From Opisthorchis felineus (taxonomy: Eukaryota; Platyhelminthes; Trematoda; Opisthorchiida; Opisthorchiidae), in assembly GCA_004794785.1 (NCBI GenBank), contig SJOL01001962.1:644497-708496 (forward strand): a stretch of DNA of 64,000 nucleotides. The letters run 5' to 3'. The notes under the pieces were generated by a model. The model had not been told where the DNA came from. It saw only the letters and a program-made list of their open reading frames with translations, and did not search any database. Position 1 is the stretch's first letter; the number at the start of each line of letters is the position of its first letter. Both the position numbers and the translations under genes were made by a program. Below, piece after piece: positions 23,363-36,046 of this stretch.

Positions 23363-25713
23363 TTCTGATAAGGGATAACCCAGAAGCGTTCTGGGTCTCT
23401 TCAGCGCGCATTAGGTATGTGCATACGAAACCGACCTAGAATGGGTGGTCACGTGGGTCGTAAAACCATCAGACGAAGTTGCTCCAACTATCATACAATT
23501 CTGTTTTGGCGTCGGACTTGCTCCGATGTAGTTTCAATAGACAGACAGATCGAAATGATGAGGAATTACATCTGCATCGGCCGACTAGCATTGATGGGGC
23601 CATACATCTTTGGACGGGCCGTTCGAAGGAACCAAAGTCGTTTAATCTGCTCGGTGATCTCTTCTAGCAGGAACCCAACTGACGAAAAAACATGGTTCTA
23701 CATAACTGAGTAGTCTGTTCAGGGAGACATTAGTCTATAAAAAAGCATTCTTGTTCGTGACTGATTCTCCTCAACACCGACTGTCAAAGACGTGAAGTAG
23801 ATTTGGCCGCTGATTTACCGCAGAAGGCGCTAGAATGCACCTAGGTGACTGTGAACGTTAAAGGTGTCACCACAGGACAAATGACCACCAGCCATTCGAC
23901 AAACTTTAAAACTGTGCTCGCTACAAAATACTCATCATAACGTTTCATTAATGCATTTAACACAAAGTTATCTGCACTAAAACAGACTCAAAACAGACTC
24001 AAATAACGCAAACTGCAAAATCATCATACGTACCACTTCATATTTTTCTCTACTGGAAAGCAGCATTGGCTGATATCTCCGATAAGGGGTGAAGAGATTT
24101 CTGGTTCAGGTTATCTGTCTAAATCAGTTGCTAATATCATACAAGGTAGCTATCAATCCAATGGGCTTTAGATAATTTGGTGAACCTTCAGTCTCGGAAT
24201 ACGCGTTTACTACAATGCTAACGATCCACGAACGACATTGAAGTTCCTTGAAACAGCTGACTCTGTCGCGCCGTATACACCTCATCGTAGACAAAAAAGA
24301 GTGCACAGCATACCGAATTTTAGGGATTTCAGTAGGCTTTACCGAACGTGACCTAATTAAGGGACAGGTACAGTATCACAATAGCCGTCTAGATAAATAC
24401 TGGTGAGTATGGTTTCGTAAGTGTTGCCTTCCAAAATGGCCGGATGATCAGTCTAGAATACGACCATGTCCATGTACGCCATTAGCGCCTAGCGTCAGAT
24501 TTGCCTAAGTCAGTTATTCCAAAAGGCTTAAATGAATATGTGAGTATAAGACAGTCGATTCGAATAAACGGCGGAGTAAAAAGATAAGTGCATGTCCACT
24601 GACCATTATGAATTAGCACTAAGGAAAATGCAGTAATCTAGTACAACGCTCCATGTCCGTAAAAAAAACTTCATCCAAGCAATGCCTTGAAAAAAAACAA
24701 TCATAGCGACCATCCATTTCTTTGCATCTTGCAGACAGCATCCTGCCTTTAGAAAAACCTCTATCCCAAAACCATGAAGAAGAAAACAACTATTTTTAAT
24801 TCAACACGTTTGATTAAATTCTCTGTTAATCGAGCAGAAACCGGTTCATCTCCATGAAGAAACATTCAGGCAGAAACGTAATCGAAAGACTTTAAAACAA
24901 GCTACAGGGTATAAGCGTACAACCGAAAGACTACTGATCAAGTCTCAGTCGAGCTTACTTGCTAAGAATAGATGAAACAGATACCGTAATGATGACTGAC
25001 GGTTTGTTTGTTGTGAAATGAACCAAAATTTGCATACCCAAATATAACTGATCGGCAGCTTGAGACTCACTCACAGTGGCATGACAATATCGTGGTACAG
25101 TTGCTCGCTAGTCCATCGGATATTAAAAAAACAGGGCTGAACGCCTTGTCAAGCCTGGACAGAGCTACCAGAATTTGTCTGAATTTAGCCGGTGTCTTTG
25201 AGCGAACAACCATGTTTTAGCAGAATTTTTGGTGTCCATTTGGATTTCCTTGTCTTTGAACGGAAGAAAGAGGCCAACACGAGTATTTCGAATTTACTGC
25301 CAATCAGTATTATATTGGCAGAGTTCCCTGAAGAAACCAAGTCTATTTTGCTTACTGGAGGGAAAAATGAACATTTTCAGGCTGTTGACGATTTGGAGGA
25401 TGAACAGTTGGGTGTAGCATAATTCCACAATTGGATATTGTATTCGAAATTTTTCAATCCAGGGTGGAAACTCAAACGCAACTTAGCACATAAGGAACCT
25501 TCAGTATTCATCATGGCAGCTCTAATCTAAAGTCTAATCGAGGCTAAACTGAAAGTAGGCAAAGCCGAAGATACCGGTATAGGTGCTAATATGTGTAGAT
25601 GCGAAAACAATTTCGCACGACTGACCTGCTATTACGAATGGCCCACATCCAGCTTAGAAAGTGACTGGCACAGCGAGTGGTCACCATCGGAGAAATGTCA
25701 AGGATTCTGTAGA
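23363..25713. other. Stretch without a supported gene
   Basis: Several frames of 60-100 codons on both strands, none with a motif or matched splice sites. One at 25192-25422 is discussed among the rejected items. Confidence 0.4.
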
Positions 25714-25895
25714 AAATCGTTCAGCTGTAGCAGCCTTTCGGTGCATAACCGCCATGCCACCAGAAGGGAGCACGAGGGCTGGGATACTGCCAGGTTGCCC
25801 GTGCCAAGGCAGGGGAAGTCGAGAGGCAGAGGTCGGGTTCGATACACGGACCTTCCGGTCAGTAAATCTGCGCTCTAACCACTGAACCATCTCGC
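25714..25895 (-). repeat. tRNA-derived SINE
   Basis: Read on the minus strand: GCGAGATGGTTCAGTGGTTAG (A-box region) at 25895, about 30 bases on a degraded B box (gtatcgaaccc), then a conserved body (cttcccctgccttggcacgg, caacctggcagtatcc, gggtggcatgg-like) ending gctgaacgatt at about 25714. Six other copies or fragments in the window share this plan. It would be transcribed by RNA polymerase III and mobilised by a LINE. The degraded B box makes this copy unlikely to be transcribed well. Confidence 0.85.
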
Positions 25896-26408
25896 TTCGG
25901 ATTCTGTAGAAGGGGACAAAGTAATAAGGTCGCCAACTTAGGCAATGGAAGCTGCCTATACATTGTGCGCTTTTGATTCCAACAAACATTCACACTTCTT
26001 CCCAACAATCAGTTAACTACGTAATCGGTCTCACAACGTAGAACCAACGCTCCCATGGAAACCAGTGGAGATATGATAGAACTGCCTGACACCAGGCTAA
26101 CGTAGCGGTAGACTCCAGTCTTTTATGCTCGAACTCCTTTGTGGAAACAAAACAATATTTGAAATGCTTCTTATTGGAGATTAAAATAAACCAGGGTCAA
26201 TCGGCTTTTGTAATACATCACCCCCGACCTTATCATTCTCTCTGGATGACCACTTCAGACCGGTTCTGTCATAGTCTTTTAATTTCTCAATTGTCCAACC
26301 GGAAACCCTAGGAAAAATAATCACGTGTTCAACTTAGCCTTCTTGTGACAAAGATATATTTCCGCTGCAGCACAATGACAATGTTTTCAACCTATCTTGT
26401 CCCAACAG
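25896..26408. other. Intron sequence before the last exon
   Basis: Nothing recognised except the acceptor region at its right end. Confidence 0.4.
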
Positions 26409-26885
26409 ACCCAGTTTGACTTGAGTATAGAAGAAGCTGATGCTGGACCGATTTTTTCTAAGGTACTCAGCATTATTGGAAGTTATGATGGAGTACACAA
26501 TCTGCTTGTCCAAACCGGTGCGATAACCGAAAGAGGGAACGCACAATACTCACGCTCCGGGTCATGTCGAATAGATGTGCAAACAACTTCATTCTCTTCA
26601 GCAGCATCTTCCAAACCTGATTCAACCTTGCCCAAAGAGCTGATGTCAGAACAATGGGCGAAACCAAATAAAGAACAACCCCTGGAACAGTCGGTCACCC
26701 ACTCAGACTACCGAGAGTCAGTCTCATATTCAACTGAGGCAGTGCACACCATCCAACAACCTAAGCACCCTGAACAAGCGAGTCAAACAGAACTCCAGGA
26801 ATATCACCCACTACTGTCAGAAGAGACCAGTGCTAGTCGCAGAAAGTCCATCCAGATCGTACGTCCAGACAGAATGTTCACATAA
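26409..26885 (+). CDS. Terminal cytoplasmic-tail exon of the receptor-like gene
   Basis: After acceptor cctatcttgtcccaacag the frame opens in phase 0 and stays open for 158 codons to TAA 26883-26885, rich in Ser, Thr, Gln and Glu as expected for an unstructured tail. YSRSG, HSDYRESVSY and QEYHPLL offer possible tyrosine-based signals. Phase matches the exon ending at 22047. A possible internal donor (AAG|gtactc at 26463) would shorten it to 54 nt. A second open frame (26830-27045) also looks protein-like, so a frame change near 26870 is conceivable. I saw no AATAAA just downstream, so the link to the gene is inference. Confidence 0.4.
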   Translation, partial: TQFDLSIEEADAGPIFSKVLSIIGSYDGVHNLLVQTGAITERGNAQYSRSGSCRIDVQTTSFSSAASSKPDSTLPKELMSEQWAKPNKEQPLEQSVTHSDYRESVSYSTEAVHTIQQPKHPEQASQTELQEYHPLLSEETSASRRKSIQIVRPDRMFT

Positions 26886-27379
26886 CAAACCGGAACTTTC
26901 GGACGAAACGAGGCTCAATCCAGTACGTTTGCACAAGTTACAAGCTTACAGACCCAACCACCAGATTTTATTCGAAGAAGTCAACAGTGAATCTCAAAAA
27001 TCTCGAAACTCCTTTTTAAAAGTTACCTGTTTGACTGTGCTATAGTTCCAAGGGTAAAAATGTATTACGTGGAAGTATGTGGTGGAAGGGCACACACAGG
27101 AAACAAGCGAGAGACTACCTACCAGGCATAAACACCAGATTCTTAAACGACATCGAGCAGGCAAATCTTGATGGACAGCTGGGTAGGAATCGCATTACCG
27201 TAGCTTGGGGTCTCAAGAAGGAATAACTGCGAACCCTGAAAGAGTTATTTTGACTTTCGCATGCTAGTTGGGCTGAAGATGAGGATGGCGTGCAAAAGCA
27301 CCCTCCCAAATAATCGTCTTTATGTTCATTATGGACGCGTGCTTTTTGAAGAGTTTATATGTGAAGCTCCAATCCAGTC
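26886..27379. other. 3' flank, nothing recognised
   Basis: No polyadenylation hexamer found close to the stop; a secondary open frame runs to 27045. Confidence 0.4.
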
Positions 27380-27536
27380 AGGGATTACAGCTCTTCGGTA
27401 CCTAGTTACCATACCACCCGACGGAAGCACTGCCAGGTTGCCCAAGTCTAGATGGGTCCAGTGGAGATGCCGAGGTCGGATTCGAACAACGGACATCCGG
27501 TCAGTAAGTTCGCACCTTAACCGCTGGGGTACCTCA
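27380..27536 (-). repeat. tRNA-derived SINE
   Basis: Minus-strand copy of the same family. It keeps a good B box (gttgttcgaatccg) and the body (cttgggcaacctggcag, gggtggtatgg, taggtaccgaagag). The A-box region reads taccccagcggttaag. Confidence 0.85.
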
Positions 27537-29650
27537 TGCTCGATGTATGGAGCCTTGTAGAAGCTCGTTAGCAAGTAAACAAACCATGAACAAATCGGCC
27601 ACCATAGGTTCGACAAAAAGGGCGCATATAAAGTCTTGTTCCACTCTAAGGCAGTAAATGTAATTCAGTAAACCTTGTGGTGATACGGCAATGAAGCATC
27701 AGTGAAAGTACTGATACTACTGACGATAAAGCTTACAAAATGCACGCAGAAGTGCGTGGAGCTGGAGCAATAAAAAAATTGGACAGCACCCAAAATGAGT
27801 TGCCACAGAGGAAGGAATGTTGGTATGGGCGCTGTCATCCAAACTCGGCTAGTGGGCCTATGGGTAGCTGGTGAGTTGATCTTGTTAGATATGACATCAA
27901 ATGTTGACTTAGCCGATTCCCCTAAGTACACGACCAACCGATAGTGCTCACGCCTGTTACCTTAGAGAAGTAAAACCTGATGCAATATCAACGAACCCTC
28001 GGGAAATTCACCAGTGGAAGTCCATCCAACAGCGATAAGTTTGACCGCACTGGATTATGCCTTCAAACGCGGACAACACGGGAAACAAATGAAAAATGTT
28101 TTGAACTAGAATAAATGCTTTATACCCTGGCGGGCCTAAAATTCGACAGGGGTGAACGACTTTCTTTATCACCGACCTTCATGGCGATCAATTTTTCCAT
28201 AGCACATGGTGCAGGTGAGCTGTTCGTGGACGTACATTGTGCGGAAGGCCTGATCGTGCTCCCAACGAGGTCGTATTGCCTTGGAAATTCTGAAGCGAGC
28301 TTGTAAGCTGATTTCATATAATAATTGAAATTCCGTCAAAACTAGCTACTTATACCGTTCCATTACTTTGCCTCTCGCTGCAGATAGTCAAAGACTCGGC
28401 AACAGAAACTACGAGCTGGATTTGGACGAAGACTGAAGTAGACGTTTACAGGATCATGTGCGGCAGTGTCAAGTCTAATTGGAAGATAAGTGCAGGACGT
28501 CACAAACTCATCATGCCCTGAACTCAAAAACGAACCTGAACAAAATCCCGTATTCTATATCGTATGGTTTTACTGAGTGGTAAAAGTGTCGGTCGCTGCC
28601 ATCTGTCTTCTGGTTATAAAAATACTCTTGTTTCCTCAGCAATCAACAACCAGAATAAACAACATGGGTTGTTGTCCCACATTGAAAATAAAGGCCCAGG
28701 GATCATAATTGCCAACTATACTCACAGAGCTAGCACAGAAACGAGCCTAACCAACCCATAGAGACAAAGGCAAAACAGTCTTGGAAGATTTTTTAAATAA
28801 AGAGCCAAACATACAAAAATAAACAAATCATGTTAGTTAGCATCCCCATTACTCTCTGTTAATGCTTTTGCCTTTTTTGCTTGAAACCGAGCTACGACCG
28901 ACTTGAGAAACGCACTGGGCTCAATTTTGTGATGATGCCTCAGGGTCCAGCGCTCCAACTGTAACCGTCCTGACTGTCCGACACGGAAAAGAGCCATCTC
29001 CAGATTGTCAAATCTGTGAATGGGAGAACAGATTATGGTGAAAAGTGGTCATCTGGTTGACTCGACCCGCATCAAGCACAGGTACGAGAAAGTGAGCGGT
29101 GTCATCGGGTCAGATGTAGTGTCAGTCGTAGTCAAACTCATAAATGGATGAATCATTGGAAAGCGACAAAACCTGGCTGTTCATAAGTAAATAAATGCGG
29201 GCAAAAGGACGTATACCCGTGGAAACAACGGGGTTTTGCTTCGCTAACCGGTCAGATCATAATGTTCAATGCTTGGCTCTCCTCTCCTTAGGATCGGTAC
29301 TCTCGATTAACGTCAGCGTCACCGTTAACACCAACGGAAATCTGGTTAGAAAAAGTCTAACTGAATGGCTACCCTGTGTTGGCTTAGGTGGTAGCACATG
29401 CGGTCACAGAAACAAAGCACAACAAGATGTTCCGCTGGTTCAGAAGCATTGGTCTTAGGAATGGCTTCAGGCTAGGCAAATAACGAAGAAACCTAGGTTC
29501 ACAAACGTACATGAATCCAAACCTAATAGGGCAGTCCCGTCTGCAAAAACTCACGCAATGAATGCTCCTGGACCTCATATGAGTCCAAGTCTAACATAGA
29601 AAGCCCTCGTCGACAGATGCGTGCTGTAGAGGTATAAGAATAAGATAGAC
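27537..29650. other. Stretch without a supported gene
   Basis: Short frames at 28115-28306 (either strand) look slightly protein-like and a donor-like gtaagc follows at 28301, but no matching acceptor or family was found. Confidence 0.4.
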
Positions 29651-29834
29651 AATCGTTCAGCTGAAGCACCCTTTCGGTGCCTAACCGCTATGTCACCAGA
29701 AGGAAGCACGAAGGCTGAGATACCACCAGGTTGCCCGTGCCAAGGCAGGGGAAGTCGAGAGGCAAAGGTCGGGTTCGATACACGGACCTTCCGGTCAGTA
29801 AATCCGCACTCTAACCACTGAGCCATCACGCCGC
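29651..29834 (-). repeat. tRNA-derived SINE
   Basis: Near-identical in plan to the 25.7-kb copy: GGCGTGATGGCTCAGTGGTTAG start at 29834, gtgtatcgaaccc, cttcccctgccttggcacgg, end cagctgaacgattg at 29651. Among the copies here these two are closest to each other. Confidence 0.9.
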
Positions 29835-29845
29835 AACAGAGATAA

Positions 29846-29925
29846 ACCATGTATCAAGATATAGTTGTTCCAGTTGCTACAGTTTCCTTAACCAAGGAGA
29901 AGGAGAATAATGGCGCGACAACAGC
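29846..29925 (-). repeat. Unnamed repeat, shared with 40470-40552
   Basis: On the minus strand, ttattctccttctccttgg then ggaaactgtagcaactggaac resembles gtattctccttgtcctcgg, cgcaactgtaaccgctggga at 40.5 kb. It lies directly upstream (minus sense) of the SINE. Confidence 0.5.
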
Positions 29926-32900
29926 AATTGGGAGGTGATGGTCCAATAAGTTCATTGAATTTAAATCGTTCTGGTTCTGATAAAGCATTAACTAGAAGAG
30001 CATCCCATTGACGGCAGCAGCACCAGTTGCTGCGTTAAAATGCCAAATCTGTTAAGAATGACATACCTTCAGCTGTTGTCACAACAAGTGCAAGACTCCG
30101 TTTGTTGACCCATCCCAAAGTTTTATCCAGTACACGATTTAAACCGCACCATTATCCGCAAAAATACCCAAGCAAGATGTTGCGTCTATCCTACTCCATG
30201 TGACTCGGTTGTACATTGTGGGCCCTTCACTTAGTGCCTGGATTTTGGATTTCTAATACCCATTTGGACGTTCGTTTATTCGTTGGTTATGTGACGCGGT
30301 TGACAAGAGTGTTCCAAACCGTGCCAGCCCGCCAAAACCGTTTTCTTTTTTAATCGCTATTTAGATTCATCAAGTGAAATCCCACGGTGTTTTCTCGAAG
30401 GAACGCATACCGTAAGAGTAATTACTATTATTTCTAGTCGGAAAACTGAAAGAGAGGAGCAGGATAAGTGATGCTGAATAAGCATATATACAAAAACCGC
30501 CAGTCAACACTCAGTTCAGGTCAACGATCACGTGGGAAAACGGGGTCAGAGATTCTGTTCACACGAAGTACGTACTTTCCGGTTGAGTGTAGCGTGTCTT
30601 GGCGACTGGCATTCAAAGCGGCATCCATTACAGATTTGAGTCGTATCTGGAAGAAGAAAACACATTAAACTAACTAAAGAACTAGGGTAACCGTAATGAG
30701 GAAATCACTTCAATAAAGTCTAGTGAGAACAACATAGTGGTGGTCGTGGTAAACAACATTTACCTACAGGGCCACAGTAAGAGGATTTTAGGTTAGCAGC
30801 AATGACATCTCTCACGAAGGAACTCACTTGAATTTCTTGCTAAGTAGGAGTAATGTGAGCGACAACGGTGTTATCAAACCTAGGGCCTATTGCTCTCTGA
30901 GTTATACACTGTTCCGTGATCAAGAAATGTGCAACAGATAATCAGCCTTGATCTTTTACGCCTCGTGAGGTTTGTGTCAAACTCCATAATTTTTCTTCTT
31001 TGTTCCCCAAGACGTTTTTCGAAATAAACGTTACTGTTATCTGTGACGGTGACGTAGACACTTAGCAACCGCATCTTCATAGACAATTCATCGGTCACCT
31101 CGTAAGTTTCTCACTGGTGGATCACAGAACCCTTTTACTTGCTATTAGGAAAACCAGCTCCGAATGTAACTGGACTACACGACTGCCAATGGAATAACCG
31201 TTTTCGTCGGGATAGATTTAATTGGTTGTTCTTCAATTATCCTCGACAGTTGAGTTCTATTTTTAGTAGCATTTTCTGGCCCGCTTAGAACTTTTCACGT
31301 GAGCCTTACAAGCAACCCGTTTTCGGCTACACACATGCTTGTCCTCGTCAGTGTTCAATAGATCGGCTGACTCGCACGTTCATTGGCTTTCTGGTTTGGC
31401 AAAGCGCATCAGGCTATCAAGACTCGGGTTCACGGAATTAAGGCATTAAGAAAACTGTGGTCCACAACACTTGCAACAACGGACACACCCAGACACATCG
31501 ACAGGGGAGCCAAAATGGAAGATAGTAACCAGAAAATTAGGTCCTTCAAAGAACAGGACAACAAACATGGGGAGACGGCTCCAGCGGATCTGTGTGTAAG
31601 TGTCATGACGCGGTTTCCCGACTTACAAGCCACCTCGGAAAAAGGTGTGACAGTTGTGGTGCCGCAGGACTAAAAAATGCACGACCACCTTCCACCGACG
31701 GTATGCGAGTACCCGAACTCCATGACGATCACAAAGCCGTCTGAATTTGAATGAGCGACATGATCTGTATTAGGAAACCAGACCAGAAATTGCACAGACA
31801 ACGAGTACAGTCTGCTTGGTCAGCAGCATAGAATGCTGGTTTTGTGTGTTGTGGTGAACGACCAACACCCACCTAGATGCTTCCATAAGTAAGGGTCACT
31901 TGCACTAAACGTTAGAATGTCGGCAAACGGATAATATTGCCATTTTTAGTTCGGCCAATTAGAGAGGATCGTTTGGGCTGATTTTAGGCAGTGGTGATCC
32001 CCAATGAACAACGTCGGTCAACAAGATGAGAAAAATAAGGGATACACTGAACATTCCAAGTGTGTCTACCATTAAAGATCCCACGATATTTAAATGCATT
32101 CCTTCAACTTAAACAACGGATATTATCTGTTGTCTCAACAGACCAATTGATCCCTTCCCCAGAGGGTGACACTTTTTATCAAGTGATAGTGTGGCGATCG
32201 CAACTAACCGTCGACCTCGATGAGGAGCTCCAGCTGACTACAAAAACGCTGATCGAGAAAGCACAACTAAAGAAGTTTATGCGCAAAAGCCTACCACGCC
32301 CTAGTGGGACAGAATTCAGGTTTTCTACATACGACTATAGATTATAAGCTGTTAAGCCTCTCCTAGCAGATTGTTTCTGATGAACATTCGACACAGCAGC
32401 AGTGAACCTCTGGCAGACACAAAACCCACAGACAAATGGTCAGACCATAAATTAGTGGTATATTATCAGCCACTGAAATAGTACCGGGAACCAAGCTCTG
32501 TCTACGGTCCAGCTTCTTCAAATTTAAGATTTAATATGAACAAACAAGCGGAGTAGCTGTGGGCTCCTAAAATTCGCCAACCATGCCAAACATTTTATTG
32601 GAAACCTAGAAAAGCAATTAGTGGACAACTTTTGCAACCCGGGGGCTCCACGTCGGTGATTTCTAGAGGCTTACGAGTTTGTTCAACTCCCTAATTAACG
32701 GCGTAAGTTTTGTTTGTGAAACTGATAGTTTGAAGCTGCCTTTAAGTTTCCTAGATTTTCTTGTCTCAGCCAAATAGTCAATTTTTGATGTGTCTAAATA
32801 TCGAAAGACAACTTATTCTGGGCGGTTTTTCGATTATTGATCATGTTATTTGGTGAGTATGAAACGAACTGTTGTGCAGTAACCAATAAGTACAGCAGAC

Positions 32901-33954
32901 AATTGCGGTTCCGGTGAAGTCTCGAAAGCTAATGAAACTAACGTCGTGAAAATAGATGTGTCAAAACAACTACCCAGTAGCTTTCACAGAAGGCGACTGA
33001 CGAGTCGCGAACGAGATAACAGCCCAAAAGCGGGACCTATCTACAGATTGTGTAGACTACCGATAGTCAGCAGACTTACGAAAAAAGCCGCGCAGTTTCA
33101 GCTGACTTTGAGATAGACAAAACAATAAAAACCATCCGGTCCACCCTAAAAAAGCCATTTCCTTGGGTGATACAACGGTTTGTATGTACAAGATTCGCCA
33201 CGGAAATCATAATGCTACTCATAAAGGAGATGCTAGTGAAAGGAGGGATGCCCTTCACTGCAAAGTTGTTTATTAGCACGCACGAACTAAGCGGTTGCAG
33301 TCCATTAGACACGAAAGTAAATAAATCATCAGCACAGAGCTTTTGAAAAGTGAACATTCTCACGTGTCCTCTTGAACTTTCTTGGACGTTCATTGAAGAT
33401 TAAACAATAATGAAAGAACACTGTAAATCGGTTCCATAATATTCCGTAGTAACCCTCACCTTCCATCAGATCGGGGGAGGAGGTTGGACACTAGACTATA
33501 GACTACTCGCATGCTTTATCAGCATACATCGTCACATTAGTAGGCAACTGTGGTGCGCATTGCGGAACACAAGATACATGCTCGTTTTACGCTTCAGAAC
33601 CCGTCGTAATGTAAAAAAAAACACTATAAAAAGGTTAAGTTATTGCTCTGCGCGCTCTAGCAGAGAATCACACGGTCTGATCAAGATCAATCAATTCAAA
33701 CAGGGCTTTCGAAACAGCAGAACGACGCTGTGCGGAATCTCTGGGTTTCACGCCCAACCAACCGAAACGACGCTTTGCTCATGTCAACTGGTCAGAACTG
33801 ATCAATTATCAAACCGGCGAGACGCATGACGCGCTGGATTCAGTCGCAAAGCACAGAAGTTAACGTGTCCCCTTGACCAATCAAACGAAATCCTCCAAAT
33901 GGTAGCTGTCAGTTTGGTTTCCTTTTCTTGTAATTTCTAGTTCTGATTTCTCCG
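29926..33954. other. Stretch without a supported gene
   Basis: No family recognised. On the minus strand at 31351-31321 a CTGACGA box, a GG/CC stem and GAAAACG resemble a degraded hammerhead. A-rich frames at 30880-31098 (-) and 32060-32347 (+) have no motif. Confidence 0.35.
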
Positions 33955-33993
33955 CTCTTGAAGAAGGTCGTCCGCAGTGACCGAAATGTCGTG
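33955..33993 (+). repeat. Possible degraded hammerhead-like motif
   Basis: TTGAAGA (C of the CUGANGA box replaced), a perfect 4-bp stem GGTC/GACC (33966-33969 with 33979-33982) and GAAATGTC, followed by an AATAAA at 33995. Stem I is not complementary. It may be a remnant of the same kind of element as at 48.96 kb. Confidence 0.25.
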
Positions 33994-34109
33994 TAATAAA
34001 CCTCAGTATATTAAAGCTGTTATTTCATCATGATCCAACCAATTCTAACGTTTCTTTTGTAGCTATCCCCAAAACTATCTGAGTCGTTGGCTTGATTTCT
34101 ATCCTACAG

Positions 34110-34252
34110 GATGTCTGAGCAAGTGTCGTCTTGCAGTAAGGCAACAGAAGCGAAGTCCCGTGCAGCTGCGATCCACTGGACTCACAAAAACTACGTAATT
34201 AATCCAAACGAGACGTTCAGTGTGTTTCTGGTGTCAAAAGGCACTCGAAAAG
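34110..34252 (+). other. Candidate exon, function unknown
   Basis: Good acceptor (cttgatttctatcctacag), ATG at 34111, 47 codons open, donor G|gtaaac at 34253, ending in phase 1. The product has an IHWTHKNYVINP segment with a glycosylation-type NETF. Could be an exon of an extracellular protein or a first coding exon after 5' UTR. No family recognised. Confidence 0.25.
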
Positions 34253-35861
34253 GTAAACAGGTAATCTTAACCCACTTAACGCCTTCGAGGAGAGAAAGCT
34301 CCAGAGGTTGTGAAGACGTCTGCCGAAGAGAACACAACTCCATGAAGAGCAATGCCTATGCATCAGAGGTCAAAATGCAGCAGTTCAAACATTTCCTGAG
34401 CTAGTACTGAATAGGTCTTGACTTTAATGTGCAAGGCTAAGCCAGGCCTTCATTTTGAAGAATGTGTGATAGTAACTAGGTACGACATGCCAATCATAGC
34501 TTCTTTTTTACGAAATCGTTACCGGAAACCTCGTTACCCTGGATTCAAGGTCAGTTAAAGATCACTCCTGAATTTCCAAAACCCGCATACAATGAGTTCA
34601 CACGACCTTGGCGGTGAGGCCGTTGAAGTGGTAGTTATGCAAACCGAACAGTCATGGAAACCCCAAATACCGGAAGTTTATCCGGTATTTCTGGATGACG
34701 ATAGACATTATAGACACCATAGAAAAGGAAACATCAAAGTTCGGTTGTTGTGTTATGAATCAGAGACCGATGCGATCAAAATTATTCAAGTTCAAGGTTT
34801 ACATTAAAGATCGTTGGGTAGCTGTTTTGATGAAGTGCACTTGCCAAGGAAGAGTTGCAAGACTACCTGCGCTGTAACTTATCGGTGTTGTTTTGAGACC
34901 ACCGCAAACCCTCAACGACCACACAGTGTGCATTCTTGGGAAGGCAACTTCACTTCAATATGAGTGACCAAATGCATGAATAGAATGGCATTTGGGTTCG
35001 ATGTAAGTTGTGCGCAATGCATAGCGAAGAACGATGTTATCAAGGATAACTGAAGCTCAAGACGTTTTGAGTTACGCGAACTAAATCGAAGGTCACTGGC
35101 CCAAAAAGGCGATCAAAAACATGAGGGGAAAATCTACAAAGTGTCGCCGTGTGCTTACGGTAAAGCTGTGCCATTCCAAGTAAATCGGTTGAAATACGCT
35201 TTTGAAACTCCTAAAAATTCCCATGAATGTCCGTTATTGAAAGGGTTTACAGACAGACTACTTGTTTCTCCACGAAGGTGAAACAAAATCGTAAAATCAG
35301 CACGCGCTCCTTCCTGAATGAGCATTTTTTATTGGTGTGGAAAATTATTTTAATTAAAAGTGAGGATCGGTTAAATTTATTCTTGCGTGAGTCTTGCTCA
35401 GAAGCAAAACGAACTGCTAAACACCTTTACAGTATGAGGTGAACTAGTAATAAGCGATCCCTCCGGGGAGGACGATGCAAAGTAGATCCAAGTAGACACG
35501 GGCCAGTTGGCTCTTTTCGAGGCACGTTGTAAGTGGCCGACACGAGAGACGCATAAGGTAAAAATGGCCCGAAAATGGCGGTTTCAACTGTAGTGGCCTA
35601 GTCACTTGGCCAAAAAAGGCCTCAAACGAAACTTGACAGGCAAACTGAAGGCGATCTGTAGGGACGGTCACTGTGAAGGATGGGAGCTGTAGCTGCAACG
35701 GGTCACCACAATTCTAGCCAATGGTCACGTACGTTTTCATTTGGTGAGAATAAACTGAGGGCCGAAAATTGGGAGAGACTAGGTTAAAGCAAAAAAGAAC
35801 GAATGGAAGCGGATTCTCACGGTCTCTAAAGAAGCCTAAAAACTTGAAATAAGAACATATC
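34253..35861. other. Stretch without a supported gene
   Basis: A minus-strand frame at 35444-35698 recalls an unclassified repeat; nothing else supported. The 3' exon or exons of GINS3 should lie here or further left but I could not find them. Confidence 0.35.
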
Positions 35862-36046
35862 GGGGCAAGATAGCTCAGTGGTCAGAGCGCGAATTTACTA
35901 GCCGAATCGTCCGTGGTTCGCGCTTGACCTCTGCATTTCGACTTCACCTGTCTAGGCTTGGGTAACCTGGCAGTATCTCAGCCCTCGTGCTTCCTTCGGG
36001 TGGCATGGTAGTTAGGCACCACAAGAGTGCTACAACTATACGATTT
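35862..36046 (+). repeat. tRNA-derived SINE
   Basis: Plus-strand copy: GGGCAAGATAGCTCAGTGGTC (A box), gtggttcgcgcttgacc (B box, one or two changes), cttcacctgtctaggcttgg, gtaacctggcagtatctcag, gggtggcatgg, end gctacaactatacgatt. Confidence 0.85.

Noticed and set aside
25192..25422. Frame ending in an acidic peptide, possible last exon of the receptor
   Set aside because: The acceptor-like sites before it give phase 2, incompatible with the phase-0 end at 22047, and the start codon is not ATG.
25714..25895. Functional tRNA gene
   Set aside because: The tRNA-like head lacks a complete cloverleaf and continues into a conserved non-tRNA body shared with the other copies, so it is a SINE.
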